A stretch of 60,567 nt of DNA. Source: an uncultured Dechloromonas sp. Its GTDB lineage: Bacteria > Pseudomonadota > Gammaproteobacteria > Burkholderiales > Rhodocyclaceae. Below the pieces are notes generated by a model that saw only the letters and a program-made list of their open reading frames with translations, was not told the DNA's origin and did not search any database. The position numbers and the translations under genes are program-made. Location: NCBI GenBank assembly GCA_937996725.1, contig CALKUR010000117.1, positions 1-60,567 on the forward strand. The letters are read 5' to 3'. Positions 8,483-17,438 of this stretch are shown here, piece by piece. Position 1 is the stretch's first letter, and every line of letters begins with the position of its first letter.

Positions 8483-9346
8483 ATGCCAAGCGGCAAGGAA
8501 ATCCGTACTAAGATCAAAAGCGTAGAAAACACGCGGAAGATCACCAAAGCCATGGAGATGGTGGCGGCATCCAAAATGCGCAAAGCGCAGGAACGGATGC
8601 TCAAAGCCCGTCCTTATGGCGAAAAGATCCGCCGCGTTGCCGCGAACCTCTCGCATGCGCTGTCAGAGTACAAGCATCCGTTCCTCGAGAAGCGTGACCA
8701 GGTCAAAAAGGTCGGCATTATTCTCGTGACGTCGGATAAAGGTCTCTGCGGCGGCTTGAACACCAACGTACTCCGTCAACTCGTCAATAAAATGCGCGAG
8801 CTAGATGGCAAGAACGTTAAGGTTCAGGTCACAGCGATTGGCAGCAAAGGCCTCGCATTCCTCCAGCGCAACGGCGCAGAAATTGTGTCCGATGTCGTCG
8901 GCATGGGCGACAACCCGCACATTGATAGCCTTATCGGCCCGATCAAAGTGCAGATTGATGCCTTCCACGCCGGTGAGATCGACGAACTGCACATCGCTTA
9001 CACACGCTTCGTGAACACGATGCGTCAGGAGCCGGTGGTTGAGCAACTGCTGCCGCTGTCGGGCGATGCAGTCGGTTCTGCCGAAACGAGCTGGGACTAT
9101 GTCTACGAGCCGGATGCCAAGTCCGTGATCGATGATCTGCTGGTACGTTATCTCGAGGCGCTGGTTTACCAGTCCGTCGCCGAGAACATCGCATCAGAAC
9201 AAAGTGCGCGGATGGTGGCCATGAAGGCTGCTTCCGATAATGCCAAAAACGTAATTGAAGAGCTGAAGCTGGTCTACAACAAGACCCGCCAGGCAGCGAT
9301 TACGAAAGAGCTGTCCGAGATCGTCAGCGGCGCAGCAGCGGTTTGA
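8483..9346 (+). CDS. atpG: F0F1 ATP synthase subunit gamma
   Basis: Central rotor shaft of F1, 287 aa. The N-terminal helix starts PSGKEIRTKIKSVENTRKIT with KAMEMVAASKMRKAQ, and the C-terminal helix contains NIASEQSARMVAMKAASDNA, both diagnostic. A ribosome-binding site TAGGAGAG precedes the ATG. It lies between atpA and atpD as usual. Confidence 0.97.
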   Translation: MPSGKEIRTKIKSVENTRKITKAMEMVAASKMRKAQERMLKARPYGEKIRRVAANLSHALSEYKHPFLEKRDQVKKVGIILVTSDKGLCGGLNTNVLRQLVNKMRELDGKNVKVQVTAIGSKGLAFLQRNGAEIVSDVVGMGDNPHIDSLIGPIKVQIDAFHAGEIDELHIAYTRFVNTMRQEPVVEQLLPLSGDAVGSAETSWDYVYEPDAKSVIDDLLVRYLEALVYQSVAENIASEQSARMVAMKAASDNAKNVIEELKLVYNKTRQAAITKELSEIVSGAAAV

Positions 9347-9370
9347 TTTTTTTAGATTAGGGATATAACG

Positions 9371-10774
9371 ATGAGTCAAGGAACAGTCGTTCAGTGCATT
9401 GGTGCTGTGGTTGATATCCAGTTTCCGAAAGAGCACATGCCTAAAGTCTTCGAGGCCCTTAGCCTCGACGATAGCGCCAGCAACAGCTTGGTGGAATCGG
9501 GTCTGACTTTTGAAGTTCAACAACAGCTCGGTGACGGCATCGCCCGTACCATTGCGCTGGGTTCGACCGACGGCATCCGTCGCGGCATGAAGGTTAACGC
9601 TTCGGGCGCTCCAATCTCCATTCCGGTTGGCCACGGTACGCTGGGTCGTATCATGGACGTGCTGGGTCGTCCGATCGACGAAGCTGGCCCGATCGCTTGT
9701 GATGAGCGTCGTCCGATTCACCGCGAAGCTCCGGCGTTCGACGAACTGTCACCGTCGGTGGAACTGCTCGAAACAGGCATCAAGGTTATTGACCTGATCT
9801 GCCCGTTCGCTAAGGGCGGTAAAGTGGGTCTGTTCGGCGGCGCCGGTGTGGGCAAGACCGTGAACATGATGGAACTCATCAACAACATCGCCAAGCAGCA
9901 CTCGGGTCTCTCGGTGTTTGCCGGCGTGGGTGAGCGTACCCGTGAAGGTAACGACTTCTATCATGAAATGAAGGACTCCAACGTTCTGGACAAGGTTGGC
10001 ATGGTGTTCGGTCAGATGAACGAACCCCCGGGCAACCGTCTGCGCGTTGCGCTGACCGGTCTGACCATGGCCGAGCGTTTCCGTGACGAAGGCCGTGACA
10101 TTCTGTTCTTCGTGGATAACATCTACCGTTACACCCTGGCCGGTACCGAAGTGTCCGCGCTGCTGGGTCGTATGCCTTCCGCCGTGGGCTACCAGCCAAC
10201 ACTGGCTGAAGAAATGGGCCGTCTGCAAGAGCGTATTACCTCGACCAAGACCGGTTCGATTACATCGATCCAGGCCGTTTACGTGCCTGCCGATGACTTG
10301 ACCGACCCGTCGCCTGCCACCACCTTCCTGCACTTGGACTCGACCGTCGTTCTGTCGCGTGACATCGCCGCGCTGGGTATCTACCCGGCCGTGGATCCGC
10401 TCGACTCGACCTCGCGTCAGCTCGACCCGCACGTGGTGGGTGAAGAGCACTACCGCGTTGCCCGTGGTGTTCAGCAAACGCTGCAACGCTACAAAGAACT
10501 GCGTGACATCATCGCGATTCTGGGTATGGACGAACTGGCTCCGGACGACAAGCTCGCCGTTGCCCGTGCTCGTAAGATCCAGCGCTTCCTGTCGCAGCCG
10601 TTCCACGTGGCCGAAGTGTTCACCGGTTCGCCAGGTAAGTACGTTTCGCTCAAAGACACGATCAAGGGCTTCAAGATGATCGTTGAAGGTGAGCTGGATC
10701 ATCTGCCGGAGCAGGCTTTCTACATGGTGGGTTCGATCGAAGAAGCCATCGAGAAGGCTAAGACCCTGCAGTAA
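9371..10774 (+). CDS. atpD: F0F1 ATP synthase subunit beta
   Basis: Catalytic subunit of F1, 467 aa. Walker A is GGAGVGKT; the catalytic glutamate lies in GERTREGNDFYHEM, and the segments NIYRYTLAGTEVSALLGRMP and the DELSEED-region variant MDELAPDDK are present. Base 9361 onwards has a weak ribosome-binding site (GGGATATAACG). It is the most conserved protein in the window and groups with proteobacterial sequences by eye. Confidence 0.98.
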   Translation: MSQGTVVQCIGAVVDIQFPKEHMPKVFEALSLDDSASNSLVESGLTFEVQQQLGDGIARTIALGSTDGIRRGMKVNASGAPISIPVGHGTLGRIMDVLGRPIDEAGPIACDERRPIHREAPAFDELSPSVELLETGIKVIDLICPFAKGGKVGLFGGAGVGKTVNMMELINNIAKQHSGLSVFAGVGERTREGNDFYHEMKDSNVLDKVGMVFGQMNEPPGNRLRVALTGLTMAERFRDEGRDILFFVDNIYRYTLAGTEVSALLGRMPSAVGYQPTLAEEMGRLQERITSTKTGSITSIQAVYVPADDLTDPSPATTFLHLDSTVVLSRDIAALGIYPAVDPLDSTSRQLDPHVVGEEHYRVARGVQQTLQRYKELRDIIAILGMDELAPDDKLAVARARKIQRFLSQPFHVAEVFTGSPGKYVSLKDTIKGFKMIVEGELDHLPEQAFYMVGSIEEAIEKAKTLQ

Positions 10775-10828
10775 TCCACAGTTCCATCCCCCCGCCGCGT
10801 TGCAAGACGCGGCGGATCAGGAGCAAAT

Positions 10829-11248
10829 ATGGCATTAAGAATTCATGTAGACGTCGTCAGCGCCGAAGAGAAAATTTTCTCGGGTGAAGCTGATCACGTA
10901 GTTCTGCCGGGTGAATCTGGCGAACTGGGCATCTGGCCACGCCACACGCCGCTGCTGACGCGCATCCGTCCGGGTGCCGTACGCATCAAACTGCCGGAAG
11001 GTGGCGAGGAATTCGTCTACGTTTCCGGTGGCATGCTGGAAGTGCAACCGACCATGGTCACCGTGCTGGCAGATACTGCCATCCGAGCCCATGATCTGGA
11101 CGAGGCCCGTGCGCTGCAGGCCAAGAAGGCTGCGGAAGAAGCACTGCAGAACCGTAGCACTGATATGGACTACGCCAAGGCCGAAGCCGAACTGGCGGAC
11201 TCCATTGGCCAGCTGGCTGCCATCAAGAAGCTGCGCTCGGTCAAGTAA
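10829..11248 (+). CDS. atpC: F0F1 ATP synthase subunit epsilon
   Basis: A 139-aa rotor subunit that also regulates ATP hydrolysis. The N-terminal beta-sandwich has the conserved VLPGESGELGIWPRHTPLL segment, and the C-terminal half (about residues 90-139) is the two-helix inhibitory arm, Ala/Lys/Glu-rich. It ends the operon and is followed 23 bases later by a clear hairpin terminator. The 54-base atpD-atpC gap contains a small inverted repeat, CCGCCGCG/CGCGGCGG, before the ribosome-binding site. Confidence 0.96.
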   Translation: MALRIHVDVVSAEEKIFSGEADHVVLPGESGELGIWPRHTPLLTRIRPGAVRIKLPEGGEEFVYVSGGMLEVQPTMVTVLADTAIRAHDLDEARALQAKKAAEEALQNRSTDMDYAKAEAELADSIGQLAAIKKLRSVK

Positions 11249-11271
11249 GTCGTTACAGTAATACCAAAAGC

Positions 11272-11295
11272 AAAGGCCACCTTCGGGTGGCCTTT
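11272..11295 (+). terminator. Terminator after atpC, probably bidirectional
   Basis: A perfect 10-bp stem, AAAGGCCACC/GGTGGCCTTT, closes a TTCG tetraloop. It lies between the convergent atpC and ubiJ genes. Read on the minus strand, the stem is followed by a T-rich run (GCTTTTGG), so it can also end ubiJ transcripts. Confidence 0.8.
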
Positions 11296-11319
11296 GTCAT
11301 GTATGTGAAGCACTAAACT

Positions 11320-11901
11320 CTAGCGACCGAGGCGCTCTACCCGCTGCTGTAAGCGTGCCACATCATTGCGCAGCGTATCTACCTCAGTCATGAAGTGCGT
11401 TACCTGATCGTTGGGCACGATGACTGAGTGACCTTCAGCCACGTGTTCCGTGAACTGATCCTTCAAGCGGCTGACAAGCTGCTCCGCGCCCTGCTTCAGA
11501 CTGGTGAATAACCCCATAGCCCGATGGGCGGCGATGTCACCAATCTTGCTTGCCAGGAAGGCTTCAGGGTCTGGGCGAATGTTATCCACTACATCATTCA
11601 CGGCATTGGCCAGATCGATATTGCCGCGGATTTTCGCGGCTTTAATCATGCCGTGACGGCCATGGCTAATAAAGCGTGAGGCGGCGTCTGCGGGTAGATC
11701 GATCGACAGGGTTGGCTCATCATCGCCAAAAGCCTCGTGCGCAGCCAATAAGCCATTGGACTCGACTGTATAACGAACGACAGGCTTATCTGCCAGGGTA
11801 ATACGCACCGTTGCCCCAGCAAACGCGGATAGCCGCTTCATCGCCCAAGCGTCATCACTGAGTGCGCGGTTGATGACCGGTAGAGACAGGCTATTCAGCA
11901 C
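11320..11901 (-). CDS. ubiJ: Ubiquinone biosynthesis accessory factor UbiJ (SCP2 domain)
   Basis: UbiJ is a lipid-binding scaffold of the soluble ubiquinone-synthesis complex. The 193-aa protein has an SCP2-type sterol-carrier fold over roughly residues 15-115 (the stretch TLSIDLPADAASRFISHGR is typical) and a C-terminal coiled coil (VDTLRNDVARLQQRVERL). It lies 12 bases downstream of ubiE. In many proteobacteria ubiB follows ubiJ, but here the next gene is the convergent atpC, so ubiB must be elsewhere. Confidence 0.85.
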   Translation of the reverse strand: MLNSLSLPVINRALSDDAWAMKRLSAFAGATVRITLADKPVVRYTVESNGLLAAHEAFGDDEPTLSIDLPADAASRFISHGRHGMIKAAKIRGNIDLANAVNDVVDNIRPDPEAFLASKIGDIAAHRAMGLFTSLKQGAEQLVSRLKDQFTEHVAEGHSVIVPNDQVTHFMTEVDTLRNDVARLQQRVERLGR

Positions 11902-11913
11902 GATGGGTGTCCG

Positions 11914-12669
11914 TTAGAACTTTTCGCCGACATGCAGCGCCACGATTCCACCGGTTAGGTTGTGGTACTGCACACGATCAAAGCCTACGCCTTCCATCAT
12001 CTGCTTGAGGGTTTCCTGATCCGGGTGCATGCGGATCGACTCGGCTAGATAACGGTAGCTATCGGCATCATTGGCAACGACTTTGCCAACCCGCGGCAGG
12101 ACCTGGAAAGAGTAGAAGTCATAAACCGGGGCCAGCAACGGCGTCACTTTGGAAAACTCCAAGACCATCAGCTTGCCGCCGGGTTTGATGACGCGGCGCA
12201 TCTCGGCCAGCGCCCCATCCTTATGCGTCATATTGCGCAGACCAAAAGCGACCGTGACGATGTCGAAGTAACCATCCGGAAACGGCAGCTTCTCTGCGTC
12301 ACACTGGGCAGTGCGCACAATGGTGCCATTATTCAACAAGCGATCGCGACCACAAGTGAGCATGGCATTGTTGATGTCGGTCAGCCAGACTTCGCCACTA
12401 GCCCCTACCTTCTTGCTAAAGGCTTTGGCTAGGTCGCCGGTGCCACCTGCGATATCAAGCACACGCATACCCGGTTTAATGCCGCTGCGTGCAATGGTAA
12501 AGATCTTCCATAGGCGGTGCAGACCACCCGACATCAGATCGTTCATAACGTCGTATTTGGTCGCGACCGAATCAAAGACCTGACGTACGCGGCCTGCCTT
12601 TTCACGCTCATCAACGGTTTCATAACCGAAGTGCGTGGTCTGGGATGAATGTTTTTCTTGTTGAGTCAC
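11914..12669 (-). CDS. ubiE: Demethylmenaquinone/ubiquinone methyltransferase UbiE
   Basis: SAM-dependent C-methyltransferase of ubiquinone (and menaquinone) synthesis. From the GTG at 12669, which comes one base after the stop of the upstream DUF971 gene, the protein is 251 aa, the usual UbiE length; longer upstream starts would overlap that gene and add unrelated residues. Motifs are the N-terminal THFGYETVDEREK, KYDVMNDLMSGGLHR, the SAM site VLDIAGGTGDLA and VAFGLRNMTHKD. It is co-directional with ubiJ. Confidence 0.95.
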   Translation of the reverse strand: MTQQEKHSSQTTHFGYETVDEREKAGRVRQVFDSVATKYDVMNDLMSGGLHRLWKIFTIARSGIKPGMRVLDIAGGTGDLAKAFSKKVGASGEVWLTDINNAMLTCGRDRLLNNGTIVRTAQCDAEKLPFPDGYFDIVTVAFGLRNMTHKDGALAEMRRVIKPGGKLMVLEFSKVTPLLAPVYDFYSFQVLPRVGKVVANDADSYRYLAESIRMHPDQETLKQMMEGVGFDRVQYHNLTGGIVALHVGEKF

Positions 12670-12670
12670 G

Positions 12671-13045
12671 TTATGCCTTGCGCGTATGACCGGCCGCTTG
12701 AAGCCGCTGTAAATAAGTTTGCCAGAGTGCCTGATGCTGGGTGGCGAATTCGTGGAGGATGTCCCAAGAGTATAGACCGCTGTCGTGGCCATCCGAAAAT
12801 ATCAGTTTCACGGCGTAGTTACCAACAGGCTCGACACCTGTGATGGATACGTTTTCCTTGCCGATTTGCAGGACCTCGTTGCCCTGTCCGTGACCACGAA
12901 CTTCCGCCGAGGGCGAATAGACGCGGAGGAATTCGGCGGTGAGCGCTATAACGCCCAGATCCGGATAGGTCAGGACCAAGGTTTGGCCGCCGGAGCGTAG
13001 CCGCAGCTCGTCCGGTACGGGGGTGTTGTTCTGCAGGCCAGCCAT
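12671..13045 (-). CDS. DUF971 (gamma-butyrobetaine hydroxylase-like N-terminal domain) protein
   Basis: A 124-aa single-domain protein of the DUF971 family, marked by ELRLRSGGQTLVLTYPDL and the C-terminal DGHDSGLYSWDILHEFA. In eukaryotes this domain sits at the N-terminus of gamma-butyrobetaine hydroxylase; bacterial stand-alone versions have no settled role. Its start overlaps the topB stop (TAATG), and it is followed one base later by ubiE. This DUF971-ubiE neighbourhood recurs in betaproteobacteria, but I do not assign a function. Confidence 0.85.
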   Translation of the reverse strand: MAGLQNNTPVPDELRLRSGGQTLVLTYPDLGVIALTAEFLRVYSPSAEVRGHGQGNEVLQIGKENVSITGVEPVGNYAVKLIFSDGHDSGLYSWDILHEFATQHQALWQTYLQRLQAAGHTRKA

Positions 13046-15630
13046 TATTCCTTGGCTTTGGCTGCTTTCTTCGCAGCCGGCTTTTTAGCCGCTGCTTTTT
13101 TAGCAGGGGCCTTCTTAGCGGCAGGTTTTTTTGCGGCGGCCTTCTTCACAGGTTCGGCGGTATCACCGTCGGCCTTGGCTTTAGCGGGCGTTTTCTTCTC
13201 AGGGCGCGGTTCGAATTCGAAGCCGACTTTTCCGTCTTTGCCTAAGGCCAGGAAGGCTGAGAATTTGCGGCGGGTACGTGCCGAGACAAATTCTTTGAGC
13301 AGGTCTGTTTTACCGCTAGTGAGCAGCTTCGACATTTGCTCGGTATCGATCGGCTGCTGGAGAATGATCTGGCCAGAGCGGAAGGTACAACTCTTCTCCG
13401 GGCCGACCGATTTTTCGCAGACGTAGGATGTGACGTACGGGTAAACGTTGGCGGCGCACTTGGGGCATTTGCCAACGCTGGCCACACCGGAGAAATCCAC
13501 GGGCTCCGTGGATGCATCATCGGATTGACCAAAGTCGAACGCCGGTTGATGCTCGTCGTTGAGTTTGATCAGCGCGGCGAACGGGCGCCCCATCTTATTG
13601 CGGAAGCCGTTGAGCGGGCCAACCTGGCGCTCTTTGATGAGTGTCTCGATTTCAGCCGGTTCAAACTGGCGGCCGGCGACGGTTTTCCAAAGGCCATAAT
13701 CGCAGCTGCCGCACTGGAATTTTTTGTAGGTTTCTTTGATGACGCCACCGCACTTGGGGCACGGCGTGGTCAAGGTACCGAAGTCACCGGGGATGGTGTC
13801 GTGTTCGTAGTTCTTCGCCTTGGCAACCATGTCTTCAGTCATCTGGGCGATCTCGGCCATGAACTGTTTGCGCGAGAGTTCGCCGCGCTCCATGCTGCCG
13901 AGTTTGGATTCCCATTCACCGGTGAGTTCTGGCGAGGTCAGTGCCGTGACACCCAGGCCGTTGAGCAGGGTCATCAGGTTAAAGGCCTTGGCCATGGGAA
14001 TCAGTTCGCGGCCTTCGCGCAGCAGATACTGCTCGGTGAGCAGCCCTTCAATGATTTGGGCGCGGGTGGCTGGCGTGCCTAGGCCACGACCAGCCATGGC
14101 GGCACGAAGCTCGTCATCGTCAATGCGCTTACCGGCGCTTTCCATGGCGGAGAGCAGCGTGGCTTCGGAGTAGCGTGCCGGCGGCCGGGTAGCCGAGGCT
14201 TTGATCCGCACGTCCTCAGTCTTCACCGATTCACCATCGGTAACGGCCGGCAGGTTGGTTTCTTCGTCACTCTCTTCTTTACCGTACACGGTGAGCCAGC
14301 CCTTCTTAACCAGAACTTTGCCCTCGGTCTTGAAGGGGTGCTTGCCCACGCGGGTGATGCGGGTGGTGACCAGATATTCAGCCGCTGGATAAAAGACGGA
14401 GAGGAAACGGCGCACGACGAAGTCGTAGAGCTTGGCTTCGACTTCCGAGAGGCTCTTGGGCACTGTGCCAGTCGGGATGATGGCGAAGTGATCCGAGATC
14501 TTGGTGTTATTGAAGATGCGCTTGTTGGGTTTGACCCAGCCTTCTTTCACGATTTCGTTGGCGAAGGGGGCGTACAGATCCGGCAGGCCGGCCAGCACGT
14601 TGTGCACGGTGGGTAGATAATCTTCCGGTAGGGCACGCGAATCAGTTCGCGGATAGGTCAGAACTTTGTGCTTTTCATAGAGCGCCTGAGCGATCGACAG
14701 CGTGGTTTTGGCCGAAAAGCCAAAACGCGTGTTCGCTTCACGTTGTAAGCTCGTTAGGTCAAATAGCAGGGGAGATAGCCGATTTTCCGGTTTTGCGGTG
14801 TCGGTGACGATACCGGGTTTGCCCAGGCATTCGCCCCGGATCGATTCGGCGGATTGTTCTTGCCACAGACGCTCGGCGCGGGCGTGTTCGTCCTCGCCTT
14901 TTTTGAAGCCTTCATCGAACCAGCGGCCAGTATATGTACCGCCGGCGGCCTCGAATTCGCCTTCGACTTCCCAGTAGTTACGGGGCACAAAGGCGCGGAT
15001 TTCCTTTTCGCGCTCGACGACCAGCGACAGGGTCGGCGTCTGCACGCGGCCGACGGTGGTGAGGTGAAAGCCGCCGGTCTTGGAGTTAAACGCCGTCATG
15101 GCGCGCGTGCCGTTGATGCCGACCAGCCAGTCGGATTCCGAACGGCAGACGGCGGCATCGCCCAGGCCCTGCATCTCTGCCCCATCGCGCAGGTGCGAGA
15201 AACCATTCTGGATGGCGTCCTTGGTCATCGATTGCAGCCACAGCCGCTGGACGGGCACTTTGGCCTTAGCGTACTGGGCAATGTAATTAAAGATGAGCTC
15301 GCCCTCGCGGCCCGCGTCACAGGCGTTGATCAGGCCGTCGATATCCTTGCGGCGGAGCAGCTTCTGCAGCACTTTCAGGCGTGGGGCCGATTTCTCGATG
15401 GGCTGCAGATCAAAATGCGGTGGGATCACCGGCAGATGGGCAAACGTCCATTTACCGCGTTTGACTTCAAATTCTTCCGGGCAGATCAGCGCCAGCAGGT
15501 GACCCACGGCCGACGAGAGGACGTAATCGTCGCTTTCGTAATAGTCGTCATGCTTGGTAAAGCCGCCGAGCGCTTTGGATATATCCAGAGCGACTGAAGG
15601 TTTCTCGGCAATGATCAGCTTTTTTCCCAT
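13045..15630 (-). CDS. topB: DNA topoisomerase III with lysine/alanine-rich tail
   Basis: Type IA topoisomerase, 861 aa. The TOPRIM domain is N-terminal (IIAEKPSVALDIS; acidic motif DAGREGE at about 105-111). The catalytic tyrosine is Y326 in KVLTYPRTDSRALP. Two C-terminal cysteine clusters (CPKCGG...CGSC and CPKCAA...C) look like zinc ribbons. The last ~50 residues are a low-complexity tail of repeated AAKKPAAKK units resembling histone-H1-like tails, an addition to the E. coli enzyme. The stop overlaps the DUF971 start. Confidence 0.93.
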   Translation of the reverse strand: MGKKLIIAEKPSVALDISKALGGFTKHDDYYESDDYVLSSAVGHLLALICPEEFEVKRGKWTFAHLPVIPPHFDLQPIEKSAPRLKVLQKLLRRKDIDGLINACDAGREGELIFNYIAQYAKAKVPVQRLWLQSMTKDAIQNGFSHLRDGAEMQGLGDAAVCRSESDWLVGINGTRAMTAFNSKTGGFHLTTVGRVQTPTLSLVVEREKEIRAFVPRNYWEVEGEFEAAGGTYTGRWFDEGFKKGEDEHARAERLWQEQSAESIRGECLGKPGIVTDTAKPENRLSPLLFDLTSLQREANTRFGFSAKTTLSIAQALYEKHKVLTYPRTDSRALPEDYLPTVHNVLAGLPDLYAPFANEIVKEGWVKPNKRIFNNTKISDHFAIIPTGTVPKSLSEVEAKLYDFVVRRFLSVFYPAAEYLVTTRITRVGKHPFKTEGKVLVKKGWLTVYGKEESDEETNLPAVTDGESVKTEDVRIKASATRPPARYSEATLLSAMESAGKRIDDDELRAAMAGRGLGTPATRAQIIEGLLTEQYLLREGRELIPMAKAFNLMTLLNGLGVTALTSPELTGEWESKLGSMERGELSRKQFMAEIAQMTEDMVAKAKNYEHDTIPGDFGTLTTPCPKCGGVIKETYKKFQCGSCDYGLWKTVAGRQFEPAEIETLIKERQVGPLNGFRNKMGRPFAALIKLNDEHQPAFDFGQSDDASTEPVDFSGVASVGKCPKCAANVYPYVTSYVCEKSVGPEKSCTFRSGQIILQQPIDTEQMSKLLTSGKTDLLKEFVSARTRRKFSAFLALGKDGKVGFEFEPRPEKKTPAKAKADGDTAEPVKKAAAKKPAAKKAPAKKAAAKKPAAKKAAKAKE

Positions 15631-15740
15631 GGGGTGAGGTCTCGTCCCAGAGGCGTGCGGGTCGGGCGGATGCCCGTGGCCGCTGCCCGGTATTCATAGT
15701 TGGCCAGTGCCCAAAGGCACCGTGTAACCGCCGCATCATA

Positions 15741-15773
15741 GGAGGGCTTGCCGGGATTGGCAAGCTGGCCTCC
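15741..15773 (-). promoter_or_regulatory. Hairpin in the smg-topB gap
   Basis: In the 165-base gap between smg and topB, GGAGG (15741-15745) pairs with CCTCC (15769-15773) and GCTTGCC (15746-15752) with GGCAAGC (15759-15765), with three unpaired bases between them on one side. There is no T-run after it on the minus strand, so it is not a standard terminator; it could be an RNA-processing or attenuation structure. The rest of the gap shows nothing recognisable. Confidence 0.4.
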
Positions 15774-15795
15774 TTCAGGCAGTGATCAGTTGTTA

Positions 15796-16257
15796 TTAGT
15801 TGTAGACGGGATTGTCTGCGTCGAGCAGGGTCTCGACGAGTAGGCAATCAATGGCCTGGTTACGGCTCCAGAGCACCATGAGCACGATAATTTTGAAGTG
15901 CTCGAGGCTCAGATCGTCCATGGCCATGGCGCGGTCGATGATTAGCTCGCGTAGATCTGCTGGTACGGCATTCTGCTGTTCCAGTGCCCACAGGTAGTTC
16001 AGGCAATCAGTACCCAGATGCTCGTATTCGCGGTCGGTATAGATGCGGATCGCATCAGCCGAAGGCGATGCTACGGAACGGTGGCGTTCACCCGAGAGAC
16101 CGGCGAGCCAGCCAAAGGCTTCGTCGATTTCCTCGCGTTCAAAACCCGCCTCGATCAGACTTTCAGAGAGGGGGGCCGCATCCAGTTGGATGGTTTGTTG
16201 TTCGCTATTGCCAAGTTCTTCAAAGTGTTCGAATAGATAAACCAAAATATCGAGCAT
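15796..16257 (-). CDS. smg: Smg family protein (DUF494)
   Basis: A 153-aa acidic protein of the Smg/DUF494 family, starting MLDILVYLFEHFEEL and containing GFEREEIDEAFGWLAGL and RAMAMDD as conserved segments. Biochemical function is unknown. It lies next to dprA in most proteobacteria, and the arrangement here (dprA then smg, 44 bases apart, then topB) matches betaproteobacterial gene order. Confidence 0.92.
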   Translation of the reverse strand: MLDILVYLFEHFEELGNSEQQTIQLDAAPLSESLIEAGFEREEIDEAFGWLAGLSGERHRSVASPSADAIRIYTDREYEHLGTDCLNYLWALEQQNAVPADLRELIIDRAMAMDDLSLEHFKIIVLMVLWSRNQAIDCLLVETLLDADNPVYN

Positions 16258-16301
16258 GGTGGCAACCTAAGCGTGGGTGAATCGATGTGCTTCGGGTTTC
16301 A

Positions 16302-17438
16302 TTATGCACGAATTAATCGTTGATAACGTCCGCCGGGCAAATTTGTTACAACACCATCCAGATTCAGCTCGGTCAGCATGGCCAGTACTGCTTCCGCCGC
16401 CAATCCGCAGCGGCTGATGAGTTGGTCGAGGGTGGCAGGTTCGTGGCCCAGTGCCTTGAGTAGTGCCGCGTGTTCGGGTCGTAAGCCGCCGGTGTTGTCG
16501 GCCTGTGCGGTGGTGACGTTTGGTGCTGCCTGTGGGCGCAGCTCTTCAAGAATATCCTGTGCGCATTCCACCAGCTTGGCACCCTGTTTGATGAGCGCAT
16601 GGCAACCCTTGTACTGGGGTGCGTGGATCGAACCGGGAATGGCGAAAATATCGCGGCCGAGTTCGCCCGCCAGGCGGGCAGTGATGAGTGAGCCGGAGGC
16701 GGGTGCGGCTTCGACCACCAGACAGGCCTGGCTCAAGCCGGCGATGAGGCGGTTGCGCCGCGGGAAATTGCCGGCGGCAGCCACGGTCCCTAATGGAAAC
16801 TCGGAAACAATGCAGCCGTTACCGGTAATCACGTGCGCCAGTTTTTTGTTGCTGGCCGGGTAGACGCGGTCGATGCCGGTGCCAATGACGGCCACCGTGC
16901 CGCTACGCGTGTCGGAACGTAGCGCGCCCTCATGAGCGGCGGCATCAATGCCCAGTGCCAGGCCGCTAATTACACAGAAGCCGGCATCGGCCAGCGTTTT
17001 AGAAAAGGCGCGGGCATTCTCCACGCCCTGGGGTGTAGCGTTGCGGCTGCCGACCACGCCAATGGCCGGATGGTTTAGATACGCTGGATCGCCATTCACA
17101 TAGAGCAGACTGGGCGGGTCAGACGATTCGAGCAAGCGTTGCGGATAGTCGCTGTCGGCCAAGGTGACGATGTGATGGCCGGGTTCGGCCAGCCAGGCGC
17201 GGGTTTGTTCAATCAGCGTTTGTTGCGCCTCTTGCTGGCAACCATCAAATAGCGATTGCGCCAGTTTGATGCCGATAATGCTGGCGACGGCGCTCAAGCC
17301 AGCATCAAAGACGGCCACGGGCGTGCCGAAGGCGCTGAGCAATTGTTGCTGCGTGCGTGGACCAACGCCGGCCGGTAGCGTGAGGTTGAGCCAGGCGTGG
17401 AGGTCGTCGTTAGGGTTTGCAGTGGAAGTGATACTCAT
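16302..17438 (-). CDS. dprA: DNA processing protein DprA (Smf)
   Basis: A 378-aa ssDNA-binding protein that loads RecA on incoming DNA during natural transformation. The Rossmann-like core shows GVVGSRNATPQG, GLALGIDAAAHEGAL, GTGIDRVYPASNKKL and SEFPLGTVAAAGNFPRRNR. A C-terminal winged-helix-like domain (about 310-375) is present. The start overlaps the stop of the upstream exported-protein gene (ATGA). Presence of dprA is common and does not by itself prove competence. Confidence 0.95.
   Translation of the reverse strand: MSITSTANPNDDLHAWLNLTLPAGVGPRTQQQLLSAFGTPVAVFDAGLSAVASIIGIKLAQSLFDGCQQEAQQTLIEQTRAWLAEPGHHIVTLADSDYPQRLLESSDPPSLLYVNGDPAYLNHPAIGVVGSRNATPQGVENARAFSKTLADAGFCVISGLALGIDAAAHEGALRSDTRSGTVAVIGTGIDRVYPASNKKLAHVITGNGCIVSEFPLGTVAAAGNFPRRNRLIAGLSQACLVVEAAPASGSLITARLAGELGRDIFAIPGSIHAPQYKGCHALIKQGAKLVECAQDILEELRPQAAPNVTTAQADNTGGLRPEHAALLKALGHEPATLDQLISRCGLAAEAVLAMLTELNLDGVVTNLPGGRYQRLIRA

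Noticed and set aside
6915..8489. A 524-codon open frame on the minus strand opposite atpA
   Set aside because: It is the exact shadow of a highly codon-biased gene, has no ribosome-binding site and no family resemblance.
9749..10702. A 317-codon open frame on the minus strand opposite atpD
   Set aside because: Shadow of atpD, for the same reasons: strong codon bias on the coding strand and no protein features.
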